Positions 1-9,088 of a stretch of 64,000 nucleotides of DNA are shown in pieces. The DNA comes from Latilactobacillus sakei (lineage in GTDB: Bacteria; Bacillota; Bacilli; Lactobacillales; Lactobacillaceae). The notes below the pieces were generated by a model. That model was not told where the DNA came from, did no database searches, and worked only from the letters and a program-made list of their open reading frames with translations. The position numbers and the translations under genes were made by a program. The stretch covers positions 558,001 through 622,000 of the forward strand of contig CP025839.1 in assembly GCA_002953655.1 (NCBI GenBank), in the 5' to 3' direction. How positions within the stretch are numbered: position 1 is the stretch's first letter; each line of letters starts with the position of its first letter.

Positions 1-2
1 AT

Positions 3-743
3 ACCGTGAAGTCTAAATTTCAGGCGTTAGTGATTTTGTATGATTTAACCGATATTCGCCGGGTTGAGCAGATGCAGCTCGATTTTGTCAGCAACGTCAG
101 TCATGAATTGAAGACGCCGGTGACAGCAATTACTGGCTTTGCTGAAACATTATTAGCCGGAGCCAAGGATGATCCGGAAACCTTGCAGCAGTTTTTGAAG
201 ATTATTTACGAAGAAAGCACACGCCTGACAGCCTTAATTCAGGATATTTTAGCGCTATCGCACTTGGACCGCCAAGACCAAACACAGGCTCAAGATATCG
301 CGTTAAAAGCGATGGTGACAGCTAATCTAGAATTGATGCAACAAAAGATTCAGCAAAAAGAAATTCACGTTTCCGTCAATATTCCGGAGACATTAACGTT
401 TAAGACGCAAAAGATGAAGTTAAACCAGGTCTTAAAGAATTTAATCGCCAATGGCATTACCTACAACAAACAAGCAGGATCGCTGGTCGTTACCGCTCAG
501 GCCAATCAACAGCAATTAATCATTCAGGTTGTGGATTCCGGTCTCGGTATTCCGAGTGATTTACAAGAACGCATTTTTGAACGTTTTTACCGTGTTGATC
601 AAGCGCGGGCGACACATAAGAGTGGTACCGGGTTAGGGCTAGCGATTGCCAAAGAAATTACCGAAAGCATTGGTGGCCAATTAACAGTTGAAAGTCAATT
701 AGGCGTTGGCAGTCAATTTACTTTGACGTTCCCCTTAGTGTGA
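3..743 (+). CDS. phoR: PhoR-type sensor histidine kinase, 3' part only
   Basis: C-terminal 246 codons of a membrane sensor kinase whose start lies before the window. Visible in order: the end of a PAS-like sensing segment, the HisKA helix with the phospho-accepting His in VSHELKTP, then the ATPase domain with N-box (NLIANGI), G1 (DSGLGIP), F-box (FERFYR) and G2 (GTGLGLA). It would autophosphorylate and pass phosphate to a PhoP-type response regulator encoded just upstream, outside the window. The assignment as PhoR rests on the pst-phoU operon that follows and on the PhoP-like box between them. The GTG at 6 is only an internal codon, not a convincing start. Confidence 0.85.
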   Translation, partial: TVKSKFQALVILYDLTDIRRVEQMQLDFVSNVSHELKTPVTAITGFAETLLAGAKDDPETLQQFLKIIYEESTRLTALIQDILALSHLDRQDQTQAQDIALKAMVTANLELMQQKIQQKEIHVSVNIPETLTFKTQKMKLNQVLKNLIANGITYNKQAGSLVVTAQANQQQLIIQVVDSGLGIPSDLQERIFERFYRVDQARATHKSGTGLGLAIAKEITESIGGQLTVESQLGVGSQFTLTFPLV

Positions 744-797
744 TTTACACAATCTTTACATTCAGTAGTGTTAGATTTTACAATTCTTTTCTATAAT
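744..797 (+). promoter_or_regulatory. PhoP-box promoter of the pst operon
   Basis: TTTACA occurs at 744-749, 755-760 and 777-782, with a degenerate copy (TAGTGT) at 766-771, giving four half-sites with exact 11-bp period. The last half-site ends 9 bp before a perfect -10 box TATAAT (792-797); no good -35 is present. This is the layout of a promoter activated by an OmpR-family regulator, and the repeat matches the known PhoP box (TTAACA-like repeats, about 5-bp spacers). Phosphate starvation control of the pst operon is inferred from this. Confidence 0.8.
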
Positions 798-835
798 TAA
801 TTAAAGGGTTTAAATGGAATTCGTGGAGGATTAGC

Positions 836-1696
836 ATGCGTAAACGTAGTGTTATTGGCTTATTAGTCACATTCGTTGTCTTACTATTAACTGGTTGTCA
901 AACTAAACAAAATGGTCAATCAGTCACGGCAGTCGGGTCATCGGCCTTGCAGCCATTGATTGAAGCCTTAGCCGAACAATACAGTGCCCAACATTCAGGT
1001 CAGTTTATTAACGTCCAGGGTGGTGGTTCTGGGACTGGTTTAAGCCAGATTCAAGAAGGTGCCGTTCAGATGGGTAATTCTGATCTATTTGCAGAAGAAA
1101 AAGCTGGCATTAAAGCGGCTAAATTAGTCGATCATAAAGTAGCCGTTGTCGGTATTACACCAGTAATTAACAAAAAAATTGGCGTTAAGAATTTAACATT
1201 GACGCAATTGGCTAAAATCTTTAGCGGCGAAATTACGAACTGGCAACAAGTCGGTGGGCCTGATCAAGAAGTGGTCTTGGTCAACCGAGCACAAGGTAGC
1301 GGGACGCGGTCAACCTTTGAACAATGGGTAATGGGTAATCGCAAGACAAAACCAGCGCAAGAACAAGATTCAACTGGGATGGTCCGCTCAATCGTGGCCA
1401 ATACACCGGGGGCGATTAGTTATCTAGCCTTTTCTTACGTTGATCATACGGTTGCTACCCTTAAAATCGACGGCGTTGCACCAGATGATCAAAACGTCAT
1501 GAATAATACTTGGCCAATCTGGTCGTACGAACATGTTTACACTAAAGGTCAACCAACGGGATTAACTAAGGCCTTCTTGGCTTATGTCCTATCAGATGAG
1601 GTTCAAAACAAACAAGTTAGCAAAATGGGTTACATCCCAGTCGCACAAATGCAAGTTGAACGGTCGTTAGACGGCACAATTACGAAGGTTAAGTAG
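836..1696 (+). CDS. pstS: Phosphate ABC transporter substrate-binding lipoprotein
   Basis: Extracellular phosphate receptor of the high-affinity Pst importer, 286 aa. The N-terminus is a lipoprotein signal with lipobox LLTGC, so Cys21 should be lipidated (lgt lies downstream in this window). The phosphate-binding loops typical of PstS are visible: SSALQPL near 36, GGGSGTGLSQ near 62 and GSGTRSTF near 155. The start is preceded by GTGGAGGATTAGC. First gene of an operon with pstC directly adjoining. Family and context agree, leaving little doubt. Confidence 0.95.
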   Translation: MRKRSVIGLLVTFVVLLLTGCQTKQNGQSVTAVGSSALQPLIEALAEQYSAQHSGQFINVQGGGSGTGLSQIQEGAVQMGNSDLFAEEKAGIKAAKLVDHKVAVVGITPVINKKIGVKNLTLTQLAKIFSGEITNWQQVGGPDQEVVLVNRAQGSGTRSTFEQWVMGNRKTKPAQEQDSTGMVRSIVANTPGAISYLAFSYVDHTVATLKIDGVAPDDQNVMNNTWPIWSYEHVYTKGQPTGLTKAFLAYVLSDEVQNKQVSKMGYIPVAQMQVERSLDGTITKVK

Positions 1697-2629
1697 GTGG
1701 CAAAAATGGATCCAATTAAGGCAAGTTTACTGAAAAAATCACGGGCGGCGAAAACCGAAAGCCGAGGAAAATTAATCAGTTTATTGTGTATCAGTTTAAT
1801 CGTTTTTATCGTTCTGGCTATTTTTTACTTTGTGGCTTCTAAAGGATTGGCAACCTTCTTTAAGGATAAGGTCAGTCTAGGGCGCTTTTTAACCCAAAGT
1901 GATTGGAATCCAAGTCTTAAGGATAGTCATGGTCGGCCAGAAGTTGGGGCGCTTCCCATGATTATGGGCTCGTTTGGTGTGACGTTCTTGGCAGCCTTAT
2001 TGGCAACCCCATTTGCTATTGGCGCCGGAATCTTCATGACAGAAATTTCACCTAAACGGGGCGAAAAGATTTTACAACCCGTTATGGAATTATTGGTTGG
2101 GATTCCATCTGTTGTTTACGGTTTTATCGGGTTATCAGTGGTTGTGCCAACAATGCGCCATATCTTTGGCGGTAGTGGTTTTGGGATTTTAGCCGGAACC
2201 TGTGTGTTGTTCATCATGATTTTACCAACGGTAACCTCAATGACCGTTGATGCTTTGAAGAGTGTGCCACGGCACTATCGGGAAGCTTCATTGGCACTAG
2301 GAGCCACGCGTTGGCAAACCACTTGGAAGGTCGTTTTAAAAGCAGCGACCCCCGGGATTTTAACTGGGGTCGTCTTCGGGATGGCACGGGCGTTTGGTGA
2401 AGCACTGGCCGTTCAAATGGTGATCGGGAATGCGGCCTTAATGCCACATAACTTGATTTCACCGGCCTCAACATTAACCAGTGTCTTGACAATGGGTATT
2501 GGGAACACCGTTATGGGCTCACTTGCCAATAACGCCTTATGGTCATTGGCACTGCTCTTATTATTAATGTCACTATTATTTAACTTATTAGTTCGTTTAA
2601 TTGGTCGGAAGGGAGCAATGGGTCGCTAA
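1697..2629 (+). CDS. pstC: Phosphate ABC transporter permease PstC
   Basis: Inner-membrane permease subunit, about 310 aa with six predicted hydrophobic segments and the binding-protein-dependent transport signature around EASLALGATRWQT (EAA loop contacting PstB). The start given is a GTG immediately after the pstS stop; an ATG three codons on (1706) has a better spaced AGGTGG and may be the true start. Its stop overlaps the pstA start (TAATG), consistent with coupled translation of the two permeases. Confidence 0.93.
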   Translation: MAKMDPIKASLLKKSRAAKTESRGKLISLLCISLIVFIVLAIFYFVASKGLATFFKDKVSLGRFLTQSDWNPSLKDSHGRPEVGALPMIMGSFGVTFLAALLATPFAIGAGIFMTEISPKRGEKILQPVMELLVGIPSVVYGFIGLSVVVPTMRHIFGGSGFGILAGTCVLFIMILPTVTSMTVDALKSVPRHYREASLALGATRWQTTWKVVLKAATPGILTGVVFGMARAFGEALAVQMVIGNAALMPHNLISPASTLTSVLTMGIGNTVMGSLANNALWSLALLLLLMSLLFNLLVRLIGRKGAMGR

Positions 2630-3513
2630 TGGATGCAAAAAAATGGGATAAAGTTGCAACCGGCGTTTTAACACTAATCGCTGGCTTAATTGTTTTATTA
2701 TTGGCAAGTTTACTAGGTTACATTTTGATTCGCGGATTACCGCACGTGACTTGGCAATTCTTGACGAACCCAGCGTCAACCTTTACAAAAGGTGGCGGGA
2801 TTGGTGTTCAACTTTTTAATTCATTCTACCTATTGGTAATTGCCATGGTGATTTCCGTACCACTTTCGATTGGTGCTGGGATTTACCTCGCTGAATATGC
2901 GCCTAAAAACTGGGTCACGAATGTCGTCCGGACGGCAATTGAAGTTTTAAGCTCTTTACCATCAGTCGTGGTTGGTTTGTTTGGTTTCTTAGTCTTCGTT
3001 ATTCAATTCAAATTAGGTTTCTCAATTTTAGCGGGGGCTTTGGCCTTAACCGTCTTTAACTTACCATTGTTAACACGAAACGTGGAAGATGCTTTGAAAT
3101 CAATCCACTTTACACAACGTGAAGCTGGCCTGGCGCTTGGCTTATCACGTTATGAAACGGTTAAACACGTCATTATTCCAGAAGCGTTACCCAATATTAT
3201 TACGGGGATGATTTTAGGGGCCGGCCGGATTTTCGGTGAAGCGGCTGCTTTAATTTACACAGCAGGTCAAAGTGCGCCTTCATTGGATTTCACAAACTGG
3301 AACCCAATGTATATTGCAAGTCCTTTGAACCCAATGCGGCCAGCCGAAACATTGGCGGTGCATATTTGGAAGATTAATTCTGAAGGCATTATGCCGGATG
3401 CGACAGCTGTTTCAGCAGGTGCATCGGCCGTCTTGATTATCGCTGTCCTATTATTCAACTGGTTAGCACGGGTAATCGGCAAGCGCGTTTATCGCAAAAT
3501 GACAGCAGCATAG
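2629..3513 (+). CDS. pstA: Phosphate ABC transporter permease PstA
   Basis: Second permease subunit, 294 aa, forming the channel heterodimer with PstC. Six hydrophobic helices, with the EAA-type loop at REAGLALGLSRYETV. The start overlaps the pstC stop by one base. Ends 9 bp before the first pstB, with AGGAG between them. Confidence 0.93.
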   Translation: MDAKKWDKVATGVLTLIAGLIVLLLASLLGYILIRGLPHVTWQFLTNPASTFTKGGGIGVQLFNSFYLLVIAMVISVPLSIGAGIYLAEYAPKNWVTNVVRTAIEVLSSLPSVVVGLFGFLVFVIQFKLGFSILAGALALTVFNLPLLTRNVEDALKSIHFTQREAGLALGLSRYETVKHVIIPEALPNIITGMILGAGRIFGEAAALIYTAGQSAPSLDFTNWNPMYIASPLNPMRPAETLAVHIWKINSEGIMPDATAVSAGASAVLIIAVLLFNWLARVIGKRVYRKMTAA

Positions 3514-3522
3514 GAGAAGTTT

Positions 3523-4332
3523 ATGGCAGATTATGATTTAACAAAAACACATATCAAAAAATTAGCAGAACCTAAGCATGAAATTGCGTTGTCAACTGAA
3601 GACTTAAACGTCTACTATGGTGACAAACGCGCGATGCACGATGCGTCATTACAATTTGAACGTTATCGGATTACGGCTTTAATCGGGGCTTCCGGCTCTG
3701 GTAAATCAACGTATCTGCGGAGTTTAAACCGGATGAACGATAATATTGCTAATACTCGTGTGACCGGGAAGATTATGTATCGGGATGTTGATATCAATAG
3801 TGATGAAGTGGACGTTTATAAGATGCGCGAACATATTGGGATGGTTTTCCAACGCCCTAATCCGTTTGCTAAATCTATTTACGACAACATTACGTTTGCA
3901 TTGAAACAACACGGTCAAAAAGATAAAAAGTATCTTGATGAAATCGTTGAAACAACGCTTAAACAAGCTGCACTTTGGGATCAAGTGAAAGATTCATTAA
4001 ATAAGAGTGCCTTAGCGTTGTCAGGTGGGCAACAACAACGGCTTTGTATCGCACGCGCAATCGCAATGAAACCTGATATTCTCCTGATGGATGAACCGGC
4101 TTCAGCTTTGGATCCTATCTCAACAAACACCGTTGAAGAAACGTTGATTCGTTTGAAAGAGCAATATACAATTGTCATTGTGACGCATAACATGCAACAA
4201 GCAGCACGGATTAGTGATTACACGGCCTTTTTCCATTCAGGGCACGCGCTTGAATTTGATGAAACCCGGAAGATGTTTACCCGGCCTAAGATTAAAGCGG
4301 CAGAAGATTATGTGTCTGGTCATTTCGGCTAG
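3523..4332 (+). CDS. pstB: Phosphate ABC transporter ATPase, first copy
   Basis: Cytoplasmic ATPase that powers PstCA, 269 aa. Walker [10 protein letters not shown] at 55-63, ABC signature LSGGQQQR, Walker B ILLMDEP followed by ASALDP, and the switch His in VTHNM. Relative to the second copy it has an N-terminal extension of about 20 residues. A tandem pair of pstB genes is common in lactobacilli and streptococci; whether the products form a heterodimer or are alternatives cannot be told from sequence. Confidence 0.93.
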   Translation: MADYDLTKTHIKKLAEPKHEIALSTEDLNVYYGDKRAMHDASLQFERYRITALIGASGSGKSTYLRSLNRMNDNIANTRVTGKIMYRDVDINSDEVDVYKMREHIGMVFQRPNPFAKSIYDNITFALKQHGQKDKKYLDEIVETTLKQAALWDQVKDSLNKSALALSGGQQQRLCIARAIAMKPDILLMDEPASALDPISTNTVEETLIRLKEQYTIVIVTHNMQQAARISDYTAFFHSGHALEFDETRKMFTRPKIKAAEDYVSGHFG

Positions 4333-4352
4333 CATACAAGGAGGTTTGCCAG

Positions 4353-5111
4353 TTGGCGAATAAAATTATTGAATCCTCAGATGTTCATTTGTTCTATGGT
4401 AAAAATGAGGCCTTAAAAGGCATTAATATGGATTTTGCAGAAAATGAAATTACAGCGTTAATCGGGCCTTCTGGCTGTGGTAAATCGACCTATCTCCGGT
4501 GTTTAAACCGGATGAACGATTTGATTGATTCCGCAACGGTGACGGGCAAGTTTTTGCTTAATGGTCAGGATATTTATGCGCCTGAGATGGATACCGTTAA
4601 ATTACGGAAGGAAGTTGGGATGGTTTTCCAACAACCTAATCCATTTCCCTTTTCAATTTATGAAAATGTTGTCTATGGTTTACGCTTATCTGGCGTGAAG
4701 GATCACCGTGTTTTGGATGAAGCGGTTGAAACCAGCTTGAAACAAGCTGCCGTTTGGGATGACGTGAAAGATAAACTTCACGAAAGTGCTTTGTCACTTT
4801 CAGGTGGGCAACAACAACGGGTCTGCATTGCGCGGGTGCTGGCTGTTAAACCCAAAGTGATCTTAATGGATGAACCAACTTCGGCACTGGACCCAATTTC
4901 GAGTACAAAAATCGAAAATATGTTGCTAGAATTGCGCCAACAGTATACCATTATAATGGTGACGCATAATATGCATCAGGCTTCTCGTATTTCGGATAAG
5001 ACAGCATTCTTTTTACAAGGTGAATTAATTGAATATGCACCAACGAAGAAAATTTTCTTGAACCCAACCGAAAAAGAAACGGAAGATTACATTAGTGGCC
5101 GCTTCGGCTAA
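4353..5111 (+). CDS. pstB: Phosphate ABC transporter ATPase, second copy
   Basis: Paralogue of the preceding ATPase, 252 aa, with Walker [10 protein letters not shown] at 38-46, signature LSGGQQQR, Walker [14 protein letters not shown] and switch His in VTHNM. The start is TTG, chosen because AAGGAGG lies 8 bp before it and the protein begins collinearly with PstB families (ANKIIES). All catalytic motifs are intact in both copies, so neither looks degenerate. Confidence 0.92.
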   Translation: MANKIIESSDVHLFYGKNEALKGINMDFAENEITALIGPSGCGKSTYLRCLNRMNDLIDSATVTGKFLLNGQDIYAPEMDTVKLRKEVGMVFQQPNPFPFSIYENVVYGLRLSGVKDHRVLDEAVETSLKQAAVWDDVKDKLHESALSLSGGQQQRVCIARVLAVKPKVILMDEPTSALDPISSTKIENMLLELRQQYTIIMVTHNMHQASRISDKTAFFLQGELIEYAPTKKIFLNPTEKETEDYISGRFG

Positions 5112-5128
5112 GAAAGAAGGGAAATAGC

Positions 5129-5806
5129 ATGCGTAGACTTTTTGAAGATGAATTGAATGAACTGCACGTTCGTTTTTCTGAAATGGGCATGATGGTCAAT
5201 GAAGCCATCTATAAATCTGTTAAAGCCTTCATTAATCACGATAAGCAATTGGCAAGAGAAGTGATTGCCGATGATCATAAGATTAATGAACGGGAAACGG
5301 ATTTGGAACGTAAGAGTTTTGAATTAATTGCTCTTCAACAGCCGGTATCGACTGATTTACGGATTATCGTAACCATCATGAAGGCCAGTTCTGACTTGGA
5401 ACGAATGGGCGATCATGCGGTTTCAATCGCTAAATCAACGATTCGTGTGAAGGGCAATACTCGCGTACCAGATATCGAAAAAGATATTGCGGATATGGCC
5501 GACAAAGTAAAACAAATGGTAGAAGAAGTCTTGGATGCCTACGTTAAAGAAGACCGGCGCCGAGCAATTGCGATTGCTGAAGAAGATACAGCAATTAATG
5601 CTTATTCGGAAAATATTTACGATGACTGTGTTAAAGAAATGCAACGTGATTCAGAGACCGTTGTTGGTAGCATGGATTACATGTTTGTAGCCAGTTATTT
5701 GGAACGAATTGGTGATTACGTCACAAACATCTGTGAATGGATTGTTTATTTAAGAACTGGCAAAGTTGTCGAATTAAATTCAAACGACAAAGAAGACGAA
5801 TTTTAA
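5129..5806 (+). CDS. phoU: Phosphate signalling regulator PhoU
   Basis: 225 aa, all-helical, with the two PhoU half-repeats: each contains the metal-binding E/DxxxD-type motif (ASSDLERMGDHA near 90 and ASYLERIGDYV near 190). PhoU links Pst transporter state to PhoR and damps phosphate uptake. Last gene of the pst operon, 17 bp after the second pstB, with GAAGGGAAATAGC as ribosome site. Confidence 0.95.
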   Translation: MRRLFEDELNELHVRFSEMGMMVNEAIYKSVKAFINHDKQLAREVIADDHKINERETDLERKSFELIALQQPVSTDLRIIVTIMKASSDLERMGDHAVSIAKSTIRVKGNTRVPDIEKDIADMADKVKQMVEEVLDAYVKEDRRRAIAIAEEDTAINAYSENIYDDCVKEMQRDSETVVGSMDYMFVASYLERIGDYVTNICEWIVYLRTGKVVELNSNDKEDEF

Positions 5807-5809
5807 AAG

Positions 5810-5922
5810 AGTGTTTTATCAGCCGGTTATATTTTGAGGATTAGCATAGAATGGCGAATGATTGCTTCCAGCAATCATTTGGTATTCGTAGCTAACCGGA
5901 AGAATATGGCTGATAAAACACT
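5810..5922. repeat. Long inverted repeat (113 bp) after phoU
   Basis: Perfect 15-bp terminal arms AGTGTTTTATCAGCC (5810-5824) and their complement (5908-5922). Nested inside are CCGGTTA (5823-5829)/TAACCGG (5893-5899) and a perfect 9-bp stem AATGATTGC (5857-5865)/GCAATCATT (5871-5879). There is no T-tract, so it is not a simple terminator. It could be a non-coding miniature inverted-repeat element or an RNA-processing/stabilising structure in the pst transcript. No target duplication is obvious. Confidence 0.6.
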
Positions 5923-5933
5923 TTAAGAAGAGA

Positions 5934-5989
5934 GTGCGTTTAAGTCTGCACAGTAGGGTTAAGCGGCGGAAACTAGACTTAAAAAGCAC
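5934..5989. repeat. Second hairpin downstream of phoU
   Basis: GTGC-GTTTAAGTCT (5934-5947) pairs with AGACTTAAA-GCAC (5975-5989) around a 27-base loop. It sits 12 bp after the 113-bp inverted repeat and lacks a T-run. Probably an intergenic repeat or RNA structure; function unknown. Confidence 0.45.
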
Positions 5990-6015
5990 GTTAAAAAAAT
6001 CATATTCGCCAATCG

Positions 6016-6061
6016 AAAAAAGGGGCGGTAGACAAAAGCAATTTTGTCCCACCCCTTTTTA
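6016..6061 (+). terminator. Terminator of the pst-phoU operon
   Basis: Hairpin with GGGG-GG-GACAAAA arm (from 6021) and TTTTGTC-CC-CCCC arm, flanked by A5 and T5 so it could work in both directions. The next gene, reading the same way, starts 27 bp later. Confidence 0.75.
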
Positions 6062-6087
6062 ATGTTTAATAAAGAGGAGTCGTAATA

Positions 6088-6558
6088 ATGCAAAAACAAA
6101 TTTACTTAGCAGGTGGTTGGTTCACCCCTAAACAAGCAGATATGGTGGCGCGCGCCCATAAAGCGTTGGCTGCTAATCCGACCGTTGGTTATATCCATAG
6201 TCCGCAAGAACATCAATACAAAGATGTCACTGAAGATAATGATCCTAATGGTTTATTCGGTGGTTACGAATGGGCCAATCAAACTTATCAAAATGACATT
6301 ACTGCAATGGACTTAGCGGATTTGGCGGTTGTCTTATGGGATATGGCTGATGAAGATACGGGGACCGCTTTTGAAGTCGGTTACCTTAATGCAAGCCATA
6401 CACCAATCGTATTTGTTTGTGAAGATGATTTGCAAGAAAATCCGATTAACTTAATGTTAGCTAAAGGGATTAGCAAGTGTGTGACAGATATTAATGAATT
6501 AGAAACCTTAGATTTCCAATTTGTAGCGGGCGAACCTTACCCTGGTAAGATCGTTTAA
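6088..6558 (+). CDS. Nucleoside 2-deoxyribosyltransferase
   Basis: Cytoplasmic enzyme that exchanges the base of 2'-deoxyribonucleosides, a salvage reaction typical of lactobacilli. 156 aa, the length of the Lactobacillus leichmannii enzyme (157). Motifs: LAGGWFTP at the start, the Asp pair near DMADEDTG, and the catalytic Glu in TAFEVGY (Glu96). Start supported by AGAGGAG 10 bp upstream. Own terminator downstream, so probably a single-gene transcript. Whether it is type I (purine only) or type II cannot be decided here. Confidence 0.88.
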   Translation: MQKQIYLAGGWFTPKQADMVARAHKALAANPTVGYIHSPQEHQYKDVTEDNDPNGLFGGYEWANQTYQNDITAMDLADLAVVLWDMADEDTGTAFEVGYLNASHTPIVFVCEDDLQENPINLMLAKGISKCVTDINELETLDFQFVAGEPYPGKIV

Positions 6559-6575
6559 GCAATTGTTTTCAAATT

Positions 6576-6618
6576 AAAAAAGCCCGTCCGAATTATGATA
6601 ATTCGGACGGGCTTTTTT
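6576..6618 (+). terminator. Terminator after deoxyribosyltransferase gene
   Basis: Perfect stem AAGCCCGTCCGAATTAT / ATAATTCGGACGGGCTT with A6 before and T6 after; bidirectional in form. Confidence 0.9.
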
Positions 6619-6689
6619 AATGACCTTCTTATAATTGACCTCGTTAAATAGCGCTTTGTTAATTTAGATAAAAAGAACGATTGTTTTTA

Positions 6690-6718
6690 TTGTAAGCGAT
6701 TACATTGCGTGCTATATT
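6690..6718 (+). promoter_or_regulatory. kbl promoter with perfect cre site
   Basis: TTGTAAGCGATTACATT (6690-6706) fits the CcpA operator consensus WTGNNARCGNWWWCAWW at every position. It overlaps the -35 box TTGTAA (6690-6695), which is 17 bp from the -10 box TATATT (6713-6718). Binding of CcpA here should block the promoter, so the kbl-tdh pair is expected to be glucose-repressed. Confidence 0.85.
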
Positions 6719-6747
6719 TTATTTATTAAATGGACAGGAGTGATTGG

Positions 6748-7935
6748 ATGACTAAAACGTTAGAAGCATTCTTGCACGAAGGATTAGCATCGTTGAAGGA
6801 ACAGGGGTTATATAACACAATCGATGTTCTAGAAGCGCACAATGGGCCGGTGATTAAAATCAACGGACATGAATTAATTAATTTAGCATCTAATAATTAT
6901 CTAGGCTTTGCTAATCGCGATGAATTAAAGGCGGCGGATCAAGCGGCCACACAAAAGTGGGGTGTGGGGGCTGGTGCGGTGCGGCCGATTAACGGAACAC
7001 TTCAGATTCACCAAGATTTAGAAGCTAAAATTGCCGAGTTCAAAGGTACTGAAGCGGCCATTGTGTTTCAATCCGGTTTCAATTGTAATATGGGTGCGAT
7101 TTCAGCAGTCATGACTAAGAATGATGCGATTCTTTCAGATGAATTAAATCACGCGTCAATTATCGATGGGTGCCGGCTATCAGGGGCGAAAATCATTCGT
7201 ATCAAGCATCAAGATATGGCAGATTTAGAAGAAAAAGCAAAGGCCGCAACCGAAAGTGGTCTTTATGAAAAAGTGATGTACATTACCGATGGCGTCTTTT
7301 CAATGGATGGTGATGTGGCTAATTTACCCGAAGCGGTTAAAATCGCTGAGAAGTATCAACTGATTACTTACGTTGATGATGCGCATGGTTCTGGTGTGAT
7401 GGGACATGGAAAGGGCACCGTTAAACATTTTGGCTTACAAGACAAGATTGATTTCCAAATGGGGACCCTCTCCAAAGCAATCGGCGTTGTCGGTGGTTAT
7501 GTTGCGGGGACTCAAGCATTAATCGATTGGTTGAAGGTTCGTGGCCGGCCATTTCTTTTTTCAACCTCATTAACACCTGGTGCAGCGGCTGCTTGTATTA
7601 CGGCGTTAGATTTAATCATGGCGCACCCCGAATATGTGGATCAGTTGTGGGAGAATGCCGATTACTTCAAGGCTAAATTAAAAGCGGTGGGCTTTAAAGT
7701 CGCAAAATCGGAAACGCCAATTACACCGGTAATTTTAGGCGATGAACAATTAACTCAAAAATTCTCGCAAGCCTTGGTTGCAAATGGTGTCTATGCCAAA
7801 CCAATCGTATTCCCAACCGTCCCACTGGGAACTGGGCGGATTCGTAACATGCCAAGTGCTACTCATACCAAAGCAATGCTGGATGAAGCAGTGACGGTGT
7901 ATGAAAAAGTAGGTCGTGAACTAGGGATTATCTAA
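6748..7935 (+). CDS. kbl: Glycine C-acetyltransferase (2-amino-3-ketobutyrate CoA ligase)
   Basis: PLP enzyme that splits 2-amino-3-ketobutyrate with CoA into glycine and acetyl-CoA, the second step of threonine degradation. 395 aa, near the usual 398. Class II aminotransferase fold with [17 protein letters not shown] (Asp binding the PLP nitrogen) and the Schiff-base Lys243 in GTLSKAIG. Start ATG at 6748 chosen because AGGAG sits 7 bp upstream; an in-frame ATG 18 bp earlier overlaps the ribosome site. The dehydrogenase for step one follows 19 bp downstream, which favours this function over related 8-amino-7-oxononanoate synthase. Confidence 0.9.
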   Translation: MTKTLEAFLHEGLASLKEQGLYNTIDVLEAHNGPVIKINGHELINLASNNYLGFANRDELKAADQAATQKWGVGAGAVRPINGTLQIHQDLEAKIAEFKGTEAAIVFQSGFNCNMGAISAVMTKNDAILSDELNHASIIDGCRLSGAKIIRIKHQDMADLEEKAKAATESGLYEKVMYITDGVFSMDGDVANLPEAVKIAEKYQLITYVDDAHGSGVMGHGKGTVKHFGLQDKIDFQMGTLSKAIGVVGGYVAGTQALIDWLKVRGRPFLFSTSLTPGAAAACITALDLIMAHPEYVDQLWENADYFKAKLKAVGFKVAKSETPITPVILGDEQLTQKFSQALVANGVYAKPIVFPTVPLGTGRIRNMPSATHTKAMLDEAVTVYEKVGRELGII

Positions 7936-7954
7936 ATTCAAAGGAGGAACTAAC

Positions 7955-8902
7955 ATGCATAAAGTGATGGTAACGGGTTGTTTAGGACAAATCGGATCAG
8001 AATTAGTGGCCCAATTGAGAGCCCAAAACGGTGTCGATAGTGTGATTGCAACGGATATTCGGCGACCAGACCATAACGAAACGGTTGAAAGTGGTCCGTT
8101 TGAAGTATTAGATGTAACGGATTATGATCGAATGCTTAAAATTGCGACCGATTATCAAGTCGATACACTTATTCACTTAGCGGCATTACTGTCAGCAGTG
8201 GCTGAAGAACGGCCACAATTTGCTTGGCAGTTAAATATGACCGGTCTCGTTAATGCATTGGAAGTGGCCCGGGAATTAGATTTGAAATTCTTTACACCAA
8301 GTTCAATTGGCGCATTTGGCCCTAGTACACCTAAAGATAATACACCACAAGATACGATCCAACGACCAACAACGATGTATGGCGTAACGAAAGTCTCTGG
8401 GGAATTACTCTGTGATTACTACCATACTAAATACGGGGTTGATACACGGGGCGTTCGTTTCCCAGGTTTGATTTCTTATAAGACCTTACCTGGCGGCGGC
8501 ACGACTGATTATGCAGTCGATATCTACTACGAGGCTTTACGCAATGGCCATTATGAATCATTCATTAAAGAAGGTACTTATATGGATATGATGTATATGC
8601 CAGATGCTATCGGGGCCATCATTAAACTGATGAATGCCGATCCAGAGCGCCTGGTTCATCGCAACGCCTTTAATATTACGGCGATGTCTTTTGAACCAGA
8701 ACAAATTAAAGCCGCGATTCAAAAAGAAATGCCAGATTTTGAAATGACTTACGCCGTTGATCCAGCGCGTCAAGCGATTGCCGATTCATGGCCTAATAGC
8801 ATTGACGCCAGCTGTGCTCAAGCGGAATGGGATTTTAAACCGCAATATGATTTAGAAGCAATGACCAAGGATATGTTGGCGCAATTAAAAACTAGAATCT
8901 AA
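7955..8902 (+). CDS. tdh: L-threonine 3-dehydrogenase, short-chain (epimerase-like) type
   Basis: 315-aa NAD-dependent extended SDR. N-terminal nucleotide motif [10 protein letters not shown], catalytic SS...YGVTK (Tyr and Lys), and the [16 protein letters not shown] segment characteristic of SDR-type threonine dehydrogenases. It oxidises threonine to 2-amino-3-ketobutyrate, the substrate of the preceding kbl product, so the two form a complete threonine to glycine plus acetyl-CoA route. This is not the zinc-dependent Tdh of E. coli. AAGGAGG precedes the start. Confidence 0.88.
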   Translation: MHKVMVTGCLGQIGSELVAQLRAQNGVDSVIATDIRRPDHNETVESGPFEVLDVTDYDRMLKIATDYQVDTLIHLAALLSAVAEERPQFAWQLNMTGLVNALEVARELDLKFFTPSSIGAFGPSTPKDNTPQDTIQRPTTMYGVTKVSGELLCDYYHTKYGVDTRGVRFPGLISYKTLPGGGTTDYAVDIYYEALRNGHYESFIKEGTYMDMMYMPDAIGAIIKLMNADPERLVHRNAFNITAMSFEPEQIKAAIQKEMPDFEMTYAVDPARQAIADSWPNSIDASCAQAEWDFKPQYDLEAMTKDMLAQLKTRI

Positions 8903-8908
8903 TGCAGT

Positions 8909-8941
8909 AAAGGACCGGGCTTAGTCGCTCGGTCTTTTTTA
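8909..8941 (+). terminator. Terminator of kbl-tdh
   Basis: AAGGACCGGGC/GCTCGGTCTT stem followed by T6. The 147 bp to the next start contain no other feature that I can support. Confidence 0.8.
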
Positions 8942-9088
8942 TGTGCCGCAATTAGTTATCGCTCGGAGTACCTAAATAAAAATCAACCTTTGGACCTATG
9001 ACATTTCCAATTAAAATGGGCATAATAGAACCATAGTCAAGTGTGACAGATATCGAGGTCATCATTTAAACCAATGGAGGTCATAACA

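Noticed and set aside
2214-2492. 92-aa reverse ORF within pstC
   Set aside because: Antisense shadow of a well-supported permease gene, without start signals.
5819-6052. 77-aa ORF on the reverse strand
   Set aside because: It is made of inverted-repeat and terminator sequence, has no ribosome site and no protein-like composition.
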